Source: Solimonas sp040391865
GTDB lineage: Bacteria > Pseudomonadota > Gammaproteobacteria > Nevskiales > Nevskiaceae
Length of the DNA: 64,000 bases
Assembly: GCA_040391865.1 (NCBI GenBank)
Contig: JBEBWZ010000001.1
Coordinates: 1 to 64,000 of the forward strand
Direction of reading: 5' to 3'
Shown: positions 48,289 to 57,579 of the stretch, in pieces
How the letters are laid out: each line of letters starts with the position of its first letter
How positions within the stretch are numbered: position 1 is the stretch's first letter
The notes under the pieces: model-generated
Databases searched by the model: none
Told to the model about the DNA's origin: nothing
Seen by the model: the letters and a program-made list of their open reading frames with translations, nothing else
Program-made: the position numbers and the translations under genes

Positions 48289-48765
48289 CTAGCGTTCCGC
48301 CGCGCCCGGGAATCCCAGCTGGCGCCAGGCTTCATACACCGTGACGGCAACCGTATTCGATAGGTTGACGCTGCGGTTGTCCGGCTGCATCGGCAGATAG
48401 ACGCGCTGGCTCTCAGGGACCGATTCGATCGCCTCCGACGGCAGGCCCCGTGTTTCCGGTCCGAACAGCAGCAGGTCGCCGGGCTGATAGCGCAGGTGGT
48501 CGTAGCGGCTGTGCCCGCGGGTGGTGAACACCAGCATGCGCGCTGCGGGTTGTGCGGCCTGCAGCGCCGCCAGCGATGCGTGCTGATGCACGGTGGCGAA
48601 CACGTGATAGTCGAGACCGGCGCGTTTGAGTGCGCGATCGCTGACATCGAAGCCCAGCGGATGAATCAGATGCAGTTGTGTGCCGGTGTTGGCGCACAGG
48701 CGGATCACGTTGCCGGTGTTCGGCGGGATCTCGGGTTGATACAGCGCGACATGCAGTCCGTTCAT
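48289..48765 (-). CDS. trmL: tRNA (cytidine(34)-2'-O)-methyltransferase
   Basis: TrmL (158 aa) is a SPOUT methyltransferase that modifies the wobble base of tRNA-Leu. The knot motifs are all present: NTGNVIRLCANTG (motif 1), LLFGPETRGLP (motif 2) and YLPMQPDNRSVNLSNTVAVTVYEAW (motif 3). Length equals the E. coli enzyme. The ATG overlaps the stop of the upstream DUF2007 gene. Confidence 0.96.
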   Translation of the reverse strand: MNGLHVALYQPEIPPNTGNVIRLCANTGTQLHLIHPLGFDVSDRALKRAGLDYHVFATVHQHASLAALQAAQPAARMLVFTTRGHSRYDHLRYQPGDLLLFGPETRGLPSEAIESVPESQRVYLPMQPDNRSVNLSNTVAVTVYEAWRQLGFPGAAER

Positions 48766-49067
48766 GCCGGGCGTTCCTGACCGCAGGCCCAGCAGGTCTC
48801 GAAATGGATCGGCGAGGGTTCACCACAGCGGCAGATCCAGCTCGCGCCGGCATGGCGGCGGTGTTCGTATACGCGCAGCAGTTCGCGTGCGCGGTCGCGA
48901 TCCGCGTCATCGCGCAGCAGCAGGCGCGGTCCGGAGCCCGCCGGCAGTTCACCGCTGGCGCCCCACAATGCGGCGCCGACGACGTCGACGGCGATGCCGT
49001 GATTTTCGAGATAGCCGCGCAGGATTTCCGCTTCGATCGGGTCGGCGGCACTGTAGAGAGAGTCCAT
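48762..49067 (-). CDS. DUF2007 protein with C-terminal zinc ribbon
   Basis: A 101-residue protein. Residues 1-65 are a DUF2007 (putative signal-transducing) domain beginning MDSLYSAADPIEAEILRGYLENHGI. The C-terminus has four Cys in CRC and CWAC, a small zinc ribbon (about residues 77-97). Function is unknown. The ATG at 49067 is preferred to a TTG at 49073. It overlaps trmL by 4 bases and should be translated with it. Confidence 0.8.
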   Translation of the reverse strand: MDSLYSAADPIEAEILRGYLENHGIAVDVVGAALWGASGELPAGSGPRLLLRDDADRDRARELLRVYEHRRHAGASWICRCGEPSPIHFETCWACGQERPA

Positions 49068-49225
49068 ACGCAATTTTAGGCGTTCTCCTGCATTCGCAAT
49101 CGGTGCTGCGGTTTACGGATCGTCGACGGGCCTCAGTTACGCGCATGCCGGACTTCATTGACACCCTCGGATGTCGCGCCTAAGCTCCTGTCCACGCAAG
49201 GAAATCGTCGTTGGGGATTGGTCTC

Positions 49226-49522
49226 ATGAACAAATTGATCCGCTGTGCGGCCGCGGCCGCGCTCATGGTTGCGGCGGCAAGCGCCAGTGCACAGAACGTG
49301 CGTGACGGTATCGACGACACGCCATCGGCGTCGGCGATGGCCTTCGATCTGCTGATCGTGCGACCGCTGGGGCTGGTGGCGACGGTCGCGGGCGTGGGCC
49401 TGTTCGTGATCAACCTGCCGTTGTCGGTGATCCAGGGCGAGCCGCCGTCGGAACCGGCGCGCAAGTTCATCGTCGAGCCGGCGCGCTTCACCTTCGATCG
49501 CCCGCTGGGCGACATGGATTGA
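49226..49522 (+). CDS. Small exported hypothetical protein
   Basis: A 98-residue protein with a signal peptide (cleavage after ASASA, about residue 22) and a hydrophobic helix (about 42-66, FDLLIVRPLGLVATVAGVGLFVINLPL), followed by a conserved-looking tail PARKFIVEPARFTFDRPLGDMD. It resembles small proteins widely annotated as hypothetical or wrongly as multidrug transporters in xanthomonads. Function is unknown. A strong bidirectional terminator follows. Confidence 0.65.
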   Translation: MNKLIRCAAAAALMVAAASASAQNVRDGIDDTPSASAMAFDLLIVRPLGLVATVAGVGLFVINLPLSVIQGEPPSEPARKFIVEPARFTFDRPLGDMD

Positions 49523-49535
49523 GTGGCAGCTGCTG

Positions 49536-49571
49536 AAAAAACCGCCGGCGCGCAAGCCCCGGCGGTTTTTT
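49536..49571. terminator. Bidirectional terminator
   Basis: AAAAAACCGCCGG and CCGGCGGTTTTTT form a long perfect stem around a short loop. It ends both the small exported protein gene (+) and the periplasmic rhodanese gene (-), whose stops flank it. Confidence 0.92.
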
Positions 49572-49992
49572 ATGGCCTGCGATTGTCCGACGACGCTGCA
49601 GGCGCCTGTGGCCGCGCCTCGGGCAGTCCGGCGTCCTGCCAGGCCTGCATGCTGCCCTGCAGTTCGGTGACCGCATGGCCGTTCTTGCGCAGCAGCGGCA
49701 AGGCCTGTTCGACCCGGCGGCCGCTGCGGCAGTAGGCGACCACAGGCACATCCCGGGGAATCTCGGCCATGCGCTGCGCCAGTTGCTGCAGCGGAATGTT
49801 GATCGCCCCGGGGATATGGCCTTCGGCGAATTCCTCCGGCGTGCGCACATCGAGCAGATAGGGCACCGCCCCCTGCTGCAAACGGGCCGACAAGCTTGCG
49901 GCGTCGATCAGGCTGGCGGTTTCAGCAAGCGCGCTGCTGGCCGTCAGTGCGGCGGCGAGGGCCCATGCACAACGAATGCGGGTGGTGAACAT
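49570..49992 (-). CDS. Periplasmic rhodanese-like protein
   Basis: A 140-residue exported protein: signal peptide ending ASSALA (about residue 23), then one rhodanese domain with YLLDVRTPEEFAEGHIPGAINIP and the active loop AYCRSGRR with catalytic Cys. The tail is Pro/Ala-rich. It is encoded 11 bases downstream of the M16 protease gene and probably shares its message. Confidence 0.88.
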   Translation of the reverse strand: MFTTRIRCAWALAAALTASSALAETASLIDAASLSARLQQGAVPYLLDVRTPEEFAEGHIPGAINIPLQQLAQRMAEIPRDVPVVAYCRSGRRVEQALPLLRKNGHAVTELQGSMQAWQDAGLPEARPQAPAASSDNRRP

Positions 49993-50003
49993 GAATAATG
50001 ACC

Positions 50004-52748
50004 TCAGCGCAGGGGTTTGCCGTCGGCATCGACCACGGTGACCTCGGCCCAGCCCAGATCGCGGATCGGCTGTTCGATCCTGGCAAGATCGCCCACGATC
50101 AGCCAGGTGAGCGACTGCGGGTGTACCAGCCGCTGCAGCGCGGCGTTGGCGGTTTGGGTGTCCATCGATTCGATCCGGGTGACGTAGTCGTTCCAGTAAC
50201 TGTCGGGGAGGCCATAGGTCAGTACCGAGGTATACGAGTTGGCGACTTCCGCGGCGGTTTCGTTGTCGCCGGGCAGCGAGCGCACCAGGCTGTCGCGCGC
50301 GAACTCGATCTCGGCGTCAGTGAGGCGATGCTTGCCGATGGCTTCTTCCAGCTCGCGGCGGATCTCGCGCAGCGACTCCACGGTCTTGTCGGTCTGCACC
50401 GGCGCATAGACGAGGAACGGTCGCTGCGCCTTGGCCCCGGCGATGGCTGACGAAGCGCCGTAGCTCCAGCGCTTGTCCTCGCGCAGATTCATGTTGAGAC
50501 GCGAGACGAAGTTGCCCCCGAGCACGGTGTTGGCCAACTGCATCGCGAGATCGTCCGGATCGGATTTCGGCGGTGCCAGATGGGTGGCGAACAGCAGCGT
50601 CTGTTCGGCACCGGTCTTGTTGGCCAGCACAAAGCGCGGTTTCTGCGGCAAGGCCACGGTGCCGAGGTTCTTCTTCGGCAGCGGCGTAGCGGCGGCCTTC
50701 CAGCTGCCCAGCTGCTTTTCCAGCAGCGGTTTGATCTCGGCCAGCGTGGTATCGCCGACGATCAGCAATGTGGCGTTGTCCGGGCGCAGCCATTGGCGGT
50801 AGAACGCGAGCAGGTCGGGACGCTCGATCGCCGCGACGGTATTTTCATAGCCGTTGCCGCTGCGCGGATTGCTGTAGGCGTGCCCCGCACCGTAAATCAG
50901 CTGCGGGAACAGCCGCTGCGCGATGCCCAGCGGCTGCGCCTTCTCCTGCTGGATGCCGGCCAGCAACTGCTGCTTCAGCCGTGTCAGTTCCTGCTGCGGG
51001 AAGTTCGGACGCAGCAGCACATCGGCGAACAGCGAGAGGCTGGGTTCCAATTGCGCCTTCAGCGCATTGAGCATCAGCAGCGAGGTGTCGAGATTGGAAC
51101 CGGCGCTCAGCTGTGCGCCCAGCGCTTCGGCGCGGGCGGCGATGCCCAGTGCATCGTACTTGCCGGCTCCTTCGTCGAGCATGTCCAGCGTCAGCTTCGC
51201 GGTGCCGGCCTTGATGCCGGCGTCGGCGGCGAACCCGGCGTCGATCAGCAGGCTGAACTGCACCAGCGGCGCGTCGTGTCGCTCAGCCAGTACCAGTTGC
51301 AGGCCGTTGCCGAGCGTCGCGCGTTGCAGCGGTGGCAGCTGCAGCGCCGGGGGCTCGCCTAGGGCCGGCAGCTTGGAGCGGTCGGCACCCGTCGTTGCGG
51401 TGCGGTATTCCGGGAACGGTTCGACATCGAGCGTGAACACGCCATCGCTGAGCCAGCGCTGCGCGACCTCTCGAATCTGTGCAGGTGTTGCCGCCTGGAT
51501 CTCGCGCAGTTCTTCGAGATAGCGATCCGGCGTGCCGCAATAGACCTGATACTGCGCCAGCTGCGACGACTTGCCGCTGAAACCGTCGACACGTTCCAGG
51601 CCGCGCACCGCCGAGGCCAGCGTGGTGGTCTTGACCCGTGCCAGTTCGTCGGCGCTCGGGCCGTCGCGCAGGAAGCGCGCCAGCTCTTCGTTCACGGCCT
51701 GCTCGACAGCGATCAGATCGCTGCCGGGAATCGCGGTGGCGTCGACCGTGAACTGCGAACCGATCTCGAACGGCCCGAGCCCGGCGCCGACACCGGTGGC
51801 GATGCGGTCCTGATAGACCAGCCGCTTGTACAGGCGGCTGTTCTTGCCGGTGCCGAGGATGGTTGCGGCCACCCCGAGCAGATTGGCATCGCGATCGCAG
51901 AATCCAGGGACATTCCAGACCTTGAACTGCCGTGCCTGCGGCACGCGGTCCTGCAGCACCGCACGCTTCTCGCCGCTCATCTTTGCCGGCCATGGACCGT
52001 GGCGCGCGCGCGTCGGGCCAGGGGCGATGTCGCCGAAGTACAGTTCGACCTTCTGCCTGATCTCGGCCGGATTGACGTCGCCGGCGATCACCAGCACCGC
52101 GTTTGCAGCGCCGTAATTGTCGCGGAACCATTGCTTGACGTCGTCGAGCGTGGCCGCATTGAGGTCCTCGGTCGAGCCGATCGTGGTCCAGGAATACGGA
52201 TGGCCCGGTGGATAGGTGGCGGCGGCAATCAGTTCGTCGACCTTGCCATAGGGCTGGTTTTCGCCCTGGCGCTTTTCGTTCAGTACCACTTCACGCTGCT
52301 CGTCGAGTTTCTTCTGGTCGATGGCGCCGAGCAGATGGCCCATGCGATCGGACTCCAGCCACAGCGTCAGGTCGAGCGCGCTGGTCGGCACGTTCTGGAA
52401 GTAGTTGGTGCGGTCGTACCAGGTGGTGCCGTTCATCTTGGTGGCACCGGCGGGTTCCAGCGGCCGGAAGAACTCGTCGTCGTGGTTCTCCGAGCCGTTG
52501 AACATCAGGTGCTCGAACAGATGCGCAAAGCCGGTGCGACCGGGTAGTTCGTCCTTGCTGCCGACGTGGTACCAGATATTCACCGCAACCACCGGCGCCT
52601 TGTGGTCCTCGTGGATAATGAGGGTCAAACCGTTCGGCAGGACATGGCGCTGGTACGGGATGCGCAGTTCGTTCAATGACTCGGGCGCGGCCAGGGCAAA
52701 GGCGCTGCTGCAGAAGAAAAGGGCTACCGCCAGAATCAGTCGTTGCAT
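50004..52748 (-). CDS. M16-family zinc metallopeptidase (pitrilysin type), two-repeat
   Basis: A 914-residue exported protease. The signal peptide ends near residue 21 (FALAA). The first M16 half has the inverted zinc motif HLFEH (His76, Glu79, His80) with the distal Glu in the EKRQGENQ region; the second half (from about residue 460, VLAERHDAPLVQF) lacks the HxxEH motif, as is normal for the inactive repeat. The likely role is degradation of oligopeptides in the periplasm. The ATG at 52748 follows directly from a divergent gap of 51 bases shared with ampD. Confidence 0.92.
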   Translation of the reverse strand: MQRLILAVALFFCSSAFALAAPESLNELRIPYQRHVLPNGLTLIIHEDHKAPVVAVNIWYHVGSKDELPGRTGFAHLFEHLMFNGSENHDDEFFRPLEPAGATKMNGTTWYDRTNYFQNVPTSALDLTLWLESDRMGHLLGAIDQKKLDEQREVVLNEKRQGENQPYGKVDELIAAATYPPGHPYSWTTIGSTEDLNAATLDDVKQWFRDNYGAANAVLVIAGDVNPAEIRQKVELYFGDIAPGPTRARHGPWPAKMSGEKRAVLQDRVPQARQFKVWNVPGFCDRDANLLGVAATILGTGKNSRLYKRLVYQDRIATGVGAGLGPFEIGSQFTVDATAIPGSDLIAVEQAVNEELARFLRDGPSADELARVKTTTLASAVRGLERVDGFSGKSSQLAQYQVYCGTPDRYLEELREIQAATPAQIREVAQRWLSDGVFTLDVEPFPEYRTATTGADRSKLPALGEPPALQLPPLQRATLGNGLQLVLAERHDAPLVQFSLLIDAGFAADAGIKAGTAKLTLDMLDEGAGKYDALGIAARAEALGAQLSAGSNLDTSLLMLNALKAQLEPSLSLFADVLLRPNFPQQELTRLKQQLLAGIQQEKAQPLGIAQRLFPQLIYGAGHAYSNPRSGNGYENTVAAIERPDLLAFYRQWLRPDNATLLIVGDTTLAEIKPLLEKQLGSWKAAATPLPKKNLGTVALPQKPRFVLANKTGAEQTLLFATHLAPPKSDPDDLAMQLANTVLGGNFVSRLNMNLREDKRWSYGASSAIAGAKAQRPFLVYAPVQTDKTVESLREIRRELEEAIGKHRLTDAEIEFARDSLVRSLPGDNETAAEVANSYTSVLTYGLPDSYWNDYVTRIESMDTQTANAALQRLVHPQSLTWLIVGDLARIEQPIRDLGWAEVTVVDADGKPLR

Positions 52749-52799
52749 GGAGTCACCGGCTTGAATCAGAGTAAGGACGTGACGGGATCGAGCCCGTTT

Positions 52800-53411
52800 A
52801 TGATGATTGAACAGACGCAGTCTGCAGCAAATGGTTCCGAAGTGGCGCACATCGATGCCGCGGGCTGGCTGGCTGGCGTGCGTGCAGTGCCGTCGCCGAA
52901 CTGCGACGAGCGCCCCGATCCGCAGGACATCAGTCTGCTGGTGATCCACAACATTTCGCTGCCGCCGGATCGCTTCGGCGGACCGTGGATCGAGCGCTTG
53001 TTCACCAACCGTCTGGATCCGGATGCGCATCCTTACTTTGCCGGTCTGCGCGAACTGCGGGTATCGGCGCACTTGTTGATCCGGCGGGGCGGTCGCGTGG
53101 TGCAGTTCGTGCCGTTTCAGCGCCGTGCCTGGCATGCCGGCGTGTCGTCCTATCAGGCGCGCGAACGCTGCAATGATTTTTCGATCGGGATCGAACTCGA
53201 GGGCAGCGACACGCAAGCATTCAGTGACGCGCAGTATCGACAGCTTGCGAAGGTGACACGGCAGCTGCTGGCGCACTATCCGCGATTGACGCCGCAACGC
53301 ATCGTCGGGCACTCGGAGATTGCGCCGGGGCGCAAGACCGATCCGGGGCCGTGCTTCGATTGGGCGCGTTATCGCGCGGCGCTGCAACGGTCGGCGCGGC
53401 AGCCAAGGTAG
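52800..53411 (+). CDS. ampD: 1,6-Anhydro-N-acetylmuramyl-L-alanine amidase AmpD
   Basis: AmpD (about 203 aa) is a cytoplasmic zinc amidase that removes the peptide from anhydro-muropeptides during cell-wall recycling and thereby lowers ampC induction. Zinc ligands are visible in LLVIHN, in VGHSEIAPGRKTDPG (His and Asp), and the conserved SAHLLIRRGGRVVQFV is in place. No signal peptide. ATG 52800 or 52803 is likely; a longer start at 52743 would run into the M16 start. It is followed 9 bases later by ampE. Confidence 0.95.
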   Translation: MMIEQTQSAANGSEVAHIDAAGWLAGVRAVPSPNCDERPDPQDISLLVIHNISLPPDRFGGPWIERLFTNRLDPDAHPYFAGLRELRVSAHLLIRRGGRVVQFVPFQRRAWHAGVSSYQARERCNDFSIGIELEGSDTQAFSDAQYRQLAKVTRQLLAHYPRLTPQRIVGHSEIAPGRKTDPGPCFDWARYRAALQRSARQPR

Positions 53412-53420
53412 AGTAACGAC

Positions 53421-54287
53421 ATGACACTGATCGGCATCCTGATTGCCTTGGGGCTGGAGCGGGTACTGGGGCAGATTCCCGGTTGGGGGCGCCCGATCCT
53501 GTTTCTGGCCGCCTTGCGCGGCGCGCAGAAAGTCGTGCCGGATATCGTCTGGCGTTCGCCCTTGCTGCCGTTGCTGGTGATCGTGGTGCCTACTGCACTG
53601 GTGTGGTGGGCGCGTGAACAGATCGGCAGTCCGATCCTCGAACTGTGCGCGTCGGCAGCGGTGCTGCTGCTGTGCCTGGGGCCGCGTGATCTCGCCGAGG
53701 ACGTGCACGATCTGATCCGCGCGCGCGATGCGCAGGATCATGTCCGCGCCGCGCAACTGGCGCGCAATATGCAGCGCGGGCCGAACCCCGGAGAGACGCA
53801 CCGCTCGCTGATCGGCGCGCTGTTCATCCAGTCGCACGAAAAGCTGTTCGGCATCCTGCTGTGGTTCTTTGCCGCTGGCCCGGCGGGCGCGGTGGCTTAC
53901 CGCCTTGCGAGCCGCTTGCCGCGGCTGCTGTCGGAAACCGCACCCGGTTCCGCCGCGCAGGCCACTGCCGACTGGTTGCACGGTGCACTGGCGTGGATTC
54001 CGGCGCGCATGACCGCGGCGCTGTACGGTCTCGCCGGCAGTCTCGACGACGCGATGAATGCCTGGCGCCGACTGGCCGGCAACCGCGAGAACCTCTGGCG
54101 CACGCAGACCTGGGCGGTGCTGGCCGAAGTGTCTTCGGCGTCGCTGCGCGCCGAGGAGCCGGATGGCGGCAGGATCGTTCCCGCCAGCCTGCAGGCGGCG
54201 CTCGAGGAAGTGCTGAGCATGCAGTGGCGGGCGCTGCTGGTGCTGCTGGCGTTCTTCGCGTTCTTTGCGACGGGTGGCATGTTGTGA
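53421..54287 (+). CDS. ampE: AmpE family membrane protein
   Basis: A 288-residue inner-membrane protein of the AmpE/CobD-like family. Four hydrophobic segments are visible (about residues 3-20, 50-65, 135-160 and 268-287). It follows ampD in the classical ampDE order; AmpE is thought to sense or signal in beta-lactamase induction. Its stop overlaps the btuF GTG start. Confidence 0.88.
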   Translation: MTLIGILIALGLERVLGQIPGWGRPILFLAALRGAQKVVPDIVWRSPLLPLLVIVVPTALVWWAREQIGSPILELCASAAVLLLCLGPRDLAEDVHDLIRARDAQDHVRAAQLARNMQRGPNPGETHRSLIGALFIQSHEKLFGILLWFFAAGPAGAVAYRLASRLPRLLSETAPGSAAQATADWLHGALAWIPARMTAALYGLAGSLDDAMNAWRRLAGNRENLWRTQTWAVLAEVSSASLRAEEPDGGRIVPASLQAALEEVLSMQWRALLVLLAFFAFFATGGML

Positions 54288-55147
54288 GGTTGGCGTGGCG
54301 TCGCGCGCTATGGAGCGCTGCGGGCGGTCTGATGCTGTCGGTGACGCCGGCGCACGCAGCCGAACGTGTGATCGCGCTGTCGCCGCATCTTGCCGAGCTG
54401 GTCTGCGAGATCGGCGCCTGCGATCGACTGGTGGGCGTGGTCGAGTCCACCGATGCGCCGCCGGCCGCTGCCGCCAAGACGCAGATCGGCAGCATGTACG
54501 CGGTGAATCTCGAACGGGTGGTGGCCTTGCAGCCGGACTGGATCCTGGCCTGGGATGGCGGCACCTCCCCGGCGGTCGGCGAGCGTCTGCAGAAGCTCGG
54601 ATTCCGGGTGTCGATGATCAGGATTGCCGATCTCGACGGCATTGCCGGCGCGATGCAGCAGATCGGCCGCGAACTGGGCGCCGAGGAAGGCGCGGCGGCG
54701 GCGGCGGTACGCTATCGCGCCCGTCTGGCAGCCCTGCGCGAACGCTACCGCGAGCGGCCACGGCTGTCCGTGTTCTTCCAGATCGAAACGGCACCTGCCT
54801 ACACCATCAACCGTTTCAGTCCGATCAATGAAGCCCTGGCGCTTTGCGGTGCCGACAATGTATTCGCGCAGTTGCCGGTGATCGCCAGCGCTGTCGGTCT
54901 GGAGGCGGTGCTCGCCGCGCGGCCCGAAGTGGTGGTGTATTCGAAGCAGGAGGATGCGAACGCAATCCACCAGTACTGGCGGCGCTTTGCGCAGTTGCCG
55001 GCCGCGCGCCAGCAGGTTGCGGTCAATGCCGATCTGCTGACACGGCAGACGCCGCGGATGCTCGATGGCATCGTTGAACTCTGCGAAGGACTGGACCGCA
55101 TCCGCGCGGCCCAGTCGGCGGCCAGGCCTAGTCGCGACGCCAGCTGA
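54284..55147 (+). CDS. btuF: Cobalamin-binding periplasmic protein (BtuF type)
   Basis: A 287-residue substrate-binding protein of the class III metal-chelate family. After a signal peptide (cleavage near THA, residue about 25) the sequence begins AERVIALSPHLAELVCEIGA, typical of BtuF, and includes WDGGTSP, the long connecting helix (IAGAMQQIGRELGAEEGAAAAAVRYRARL) and the final domain. GTG at 54284 overlaps the ampE stop (GTGA). No btuC or btuD lies next to it. The cobalamin adenosyltransferase and btuB on the other strand nearby make B12 the likely ligand. Confidence 0.85.
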   Translation: MRLAWRRALWSAAGGLMLSVTPAHAAERVIALSPHLAELVCEIGACDRLVGVVESTDAPPAAAAKTQIGSMYAVNLERVVALQPDWILAWDGGTSPAVGERLQKLGFRVSMIRIADLDGIAGAMQQIGRELGAEEGAAAAAVRYRARLAALRERYRERPRLSVFFQIETAPAYTINRFSPINEALALCGADNVFAQLPVIASAVGLEAVLAARPEVVVYSKQEDANAIHQYWRRFAQLPAARQQVAVNADLLTRQTPRMLDGIVELCEGLDRIRAAQSAARPSRDAS

Positions 55148-55667
55148 CCTCTGCGCCATGTGCGCGCGCCAGATGACGCGCGATCACGAACAGCAGATCG
55201 GACAGGCGGTTCAGATAACGCAGCGCATCCGCATTGATCGGCGACACGGTGTTCACGGCCCACAGCGCGCGCTCGGCACGACGCGTGATCGCGCGTGCCA
55301 GATGGGCGCGCGCGGCGGCTTCACCGCCGCCCGGCAGCACGAATTCCTTCAGCGGCGGCAGATCGGCGTTGAAGTCCACCAGCAGCTGATCGAGCCCGAG
55401 CACCTGCGTCTCGCCGATGACGTGATGCCCCGGCAGTGCCAGTTCGCCACCGATATCGAACAGGCGATGCTGCACAGGCGCCAGGGCGCTGACGATGCGC
55501 TCCGGCGGCGGCAGTGCCAGCAGCACGCCGATCTGACTGTTGAGTTCGTCGAGATCGCCCATGGCGGCAAAGCGCAGATCGGTTTTCGGCAGGCGTTCGC
55601 CGGTGGCGAGGCCGCTGGTGCCGGTATCGCCGGTGCGTGTCGCAATCTTGCTGAGTCTGTGGCCCAT
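55128..55667 (-). CDS. Cob(I)alamin adenosyltransferase (PduO type)
   Basis: A 179-residue ATP:cob(I)alamin adenosyltransferase of the PduO family, which makes adenosylcobalamin. The ATP-binding N-terminus TRTGDTGTSGLATGERLPK and the C-terminal RRAERAL and NRLSDLLFVIAR motifs are intact. ATG at 55667 gives the family start (MGHRLSKI). It overlaps the 3' end of btuF by 20 bases in convergent orientation and follows btuB on the same strand with a 53-base gap, so the B12 riboswitch may control it as well. Confidence 0.93.
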   Translation of the reverse strand: MGHRLSKIATRTGDTGTSGLATGERLPKTDLRFAAMGDLDELNSQIGVLLALPPPERIVSALAPVQHRLFDIGGELALPGHHVIGETQVLGLDQLLVDFNADLPPLKEFVLPGGGEAAARAHLARAITRRAERALWAVNTVSPINADALRYLNRLSDLLFVIARHLARAHGAEVSWRRD

Positions 55668-55720
55668 GAATGTGGTGTCCGCTGAAGGCCGGGGCGGCGG
55701 CTGCCGCCCCGATGCGCTGA

Positions 55721-57517
55721 TTATTGTGAATAGCTCAGGCCGACGTGGACCGCGGCGCCGTCCTGTCGATATCCGAAGACGGTTTGATAGTCCTTGTTGA
55801 GCACGTTGTCGATCTTGGCGCGCAAGGTCCACTCCCGAGAAAGCTTGAGGCTGCCACTGAGGTTGACCAGACCATACCCCCCGACCTGAACCGGCACGGC
55901 GGTGAACGTCGAGAAATCGGTATCGGGTCGCGCGCTGGTCGTGCTGACATCGATGCCGAGGCTGCCCCGGTCGAAGCGGCGCAGCACTTTCAGACCGGCA
56001 TTGCGCTTGGCGCGGCGGGTCAGCGCTTGTCCGGTCATGCGGTCTTCGGGGTTCTGAATCAGTCCGGTCAGGATTGCCGACCAATGCTCGAGCTCGATCC
56101 GGTAGCTGAGATCGAGACCCTGATTGCGGTATTCGCTCACGTTCTGATTCTGGCTGCCAATGTAAGCGATCAGATCGTCGACATCGGTACGGAACGCACG
56201 CAGATCCAGCACTTGCGAGCTGCCGAGGCGCTGGCGCAGGCCGGCCTCGTAGTTCTTCGCGTATTCCGCCTTCAGGTTTGGGTTGCCGCCGAAACCGGAG
56301 CGCTCGAATACCGAAGGTGCGCGGAACCCGCTGCCGGTGGCGGCAATGACTTCGCCGCCTTTCCACAGGCTGATGCTGTATTCGGCATTCCAGGTGATCT
56401 TCGATCCGAAGCTGTCCTGATCGTCGTAGGCCACGCCCAGCAGCAGCTTGTGGCGATCCAGGTTCAGTTCGTTCTGCAGCCGCACCGCATACAGATCGCG
56501 GGTCTCGTCGATGGTGCTGCCATAGCTGAGGATGTCGGTCTTTTCGCGAGCGGCGCTGAGGGTCAGGCTGAGCACGTCGGCACCGAAATCCAGGCGATTG
56601 ACCACGTCGATCTGCGGCCGCACGGTGTTGACGAAGTCTGCGGACTGTCGCTGCTGCAGATCGTCTTCGATACGGCTGGCAACAGCGCGCAGTGACCAGA
56701 TTCCCGCGGGCGCGATACCGAATTCGGCAGCGACGGTCTGCTGCTTGAACGCCTGATCCAGCGGGTTATTGCCGCCGGCACCGCAGAAGTCGACGTACTG
56801 CGTGGTGCCACGCGTATCCATGGCGCGCACCCCAAGCGTGGTGATGCCGGCGCGTACCGAACCGTTGATGCCGACACTGGTGCGGTCGTAGCCGCTGTTC
56901 GGGCCGCCTGCGGCACAGATCGGAATGCCATCCGATTCACTGCGGGAGACATTGGCCGACAGCTGTTTGCCGGCGTCGGCGAAGTCGAGGCCGGCGGCCA
57001 GATCGCGGCTGTTATGGGTGCCGGCCATGCCGCTCAATGAAAAGCCGGAGGTCGTGGCCTGGCGCGTGATGATGTTGATGACACCCGCTACCGCATCTGC
57101 GCCATACAGGGTGGAGCGCGGACCTTTGATGATCTCGATGCGCTCGATCTGTTGCGGATCGAGATGCTCCAGCACCGGAGCGCTGGTGGCGGAGTTGCTG
57201 CGTACGCCGTCGATCAGGATGAGGGTGTGATCCGCTTCACCGCCGCGAATCCGCACAAAGCTCAACTGCCCGGGGCCACCGGAGCGTTCGACTTCCAGTC
57301 CCGCGTACGGGCGCAACAGGTCGGCCAGATCGTTGGCCCTGGCGGCTTCGATCTGTTCACGGGTGATGACCAGCACATTGGTTGCCACCTGCAGTGCTCC
57401 GGTTTCGCTGCCGGTTGCGCTGACGATGACGGGGTCAAGCAGGGTGGCGGTCGCAGCGGCTTGTGCAAATGCGGCGACGGGCGCGAACAGTGCGCCTGCT
57501 AACAGCAAGGATTTCAT
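55721..57517 (-). CDS. btuB: TonB-dependent vitamin B12 receptor BtuB
   Basis: BtuB (598 aa) is the outer-membrane transporter for cobalamin. A signal peptide (about 20 residues) is followed by a TonB-box-like DPVIVSATG, a plug domain (ANDLADLLRPYAGLEVERSGGPGQLSFVRIRGGEADHTLILIDGVRSN to INIITRQ) and a beta-barrel ending HVGLSYSQ. A cobalamin riboswitch precedes it on the same strand, which strongly supports the B12 assignment over siderophore receptors. The start ATG at 57517 has a GGAG site. Confidence 0.95.
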   Translation of the reverse strand: MKSLLLAGALFAPVAAFAQAAATATLLDPVIVSATGSETGALQVATNVLVITREQIEAARANDLADLLRPYAGLEVERSGGPGQLSFVRIRGGEADHTLILIDGVRSNSATSAPVLEHLDPQQIERIEIIKGPRSTLYGADAVAGVINIITRQATTSGFSLSGMAGTHNSRDLAAGLDFADAGKQLSANVSRSESDGIPICAAGGPNSGYDRTSVGINGSVRAGITTLGVRAMDTRGTTQYVDFCGAGGNNPLDQAFKQQTVAAEFGIAPAGIWSLRAVASRIEDDLQQRQSADFVNTVRPQIDVVNRLDFGADVLSLTLSAAREKTDILSYGSTIDETRDLYAVRLQNELNLDRHKLLLGVAYDDQDSFGSKITWNAEYSISLWKGGEVIAATGSGFRAPSVFERSGFGGNPNLKAEYAKNYEAGLRQRLGSSQVLDLRAFRTDVDDLIAYIGSQNQNVSEYRNQGLDLSYRIELEHWSAILTGLIQNPEDRMTGQALTRRAKRNAGLKVLRRFDRGSLGIDVSTTSARPDTDFSTFTAVPVQVGGYGLVNLSGSLKLSREWTLRAKIDNVLNKDYQTVFGYRQDGAAVHVGLSYSQ

Positions 57518-57579
57518 ACGGTTCTCCGGTGGCTTGCGTCCCCGCAGCCACTCGATCAGGTAACCGGCATCAATGCGCC

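Noticed and set aside
53421..54287. ampE called as CobD/CbiB because of nearby B12 genes
   Set aside because: It directly follows ampD and matches the AmpE pattern; the B12 genes start only after it.
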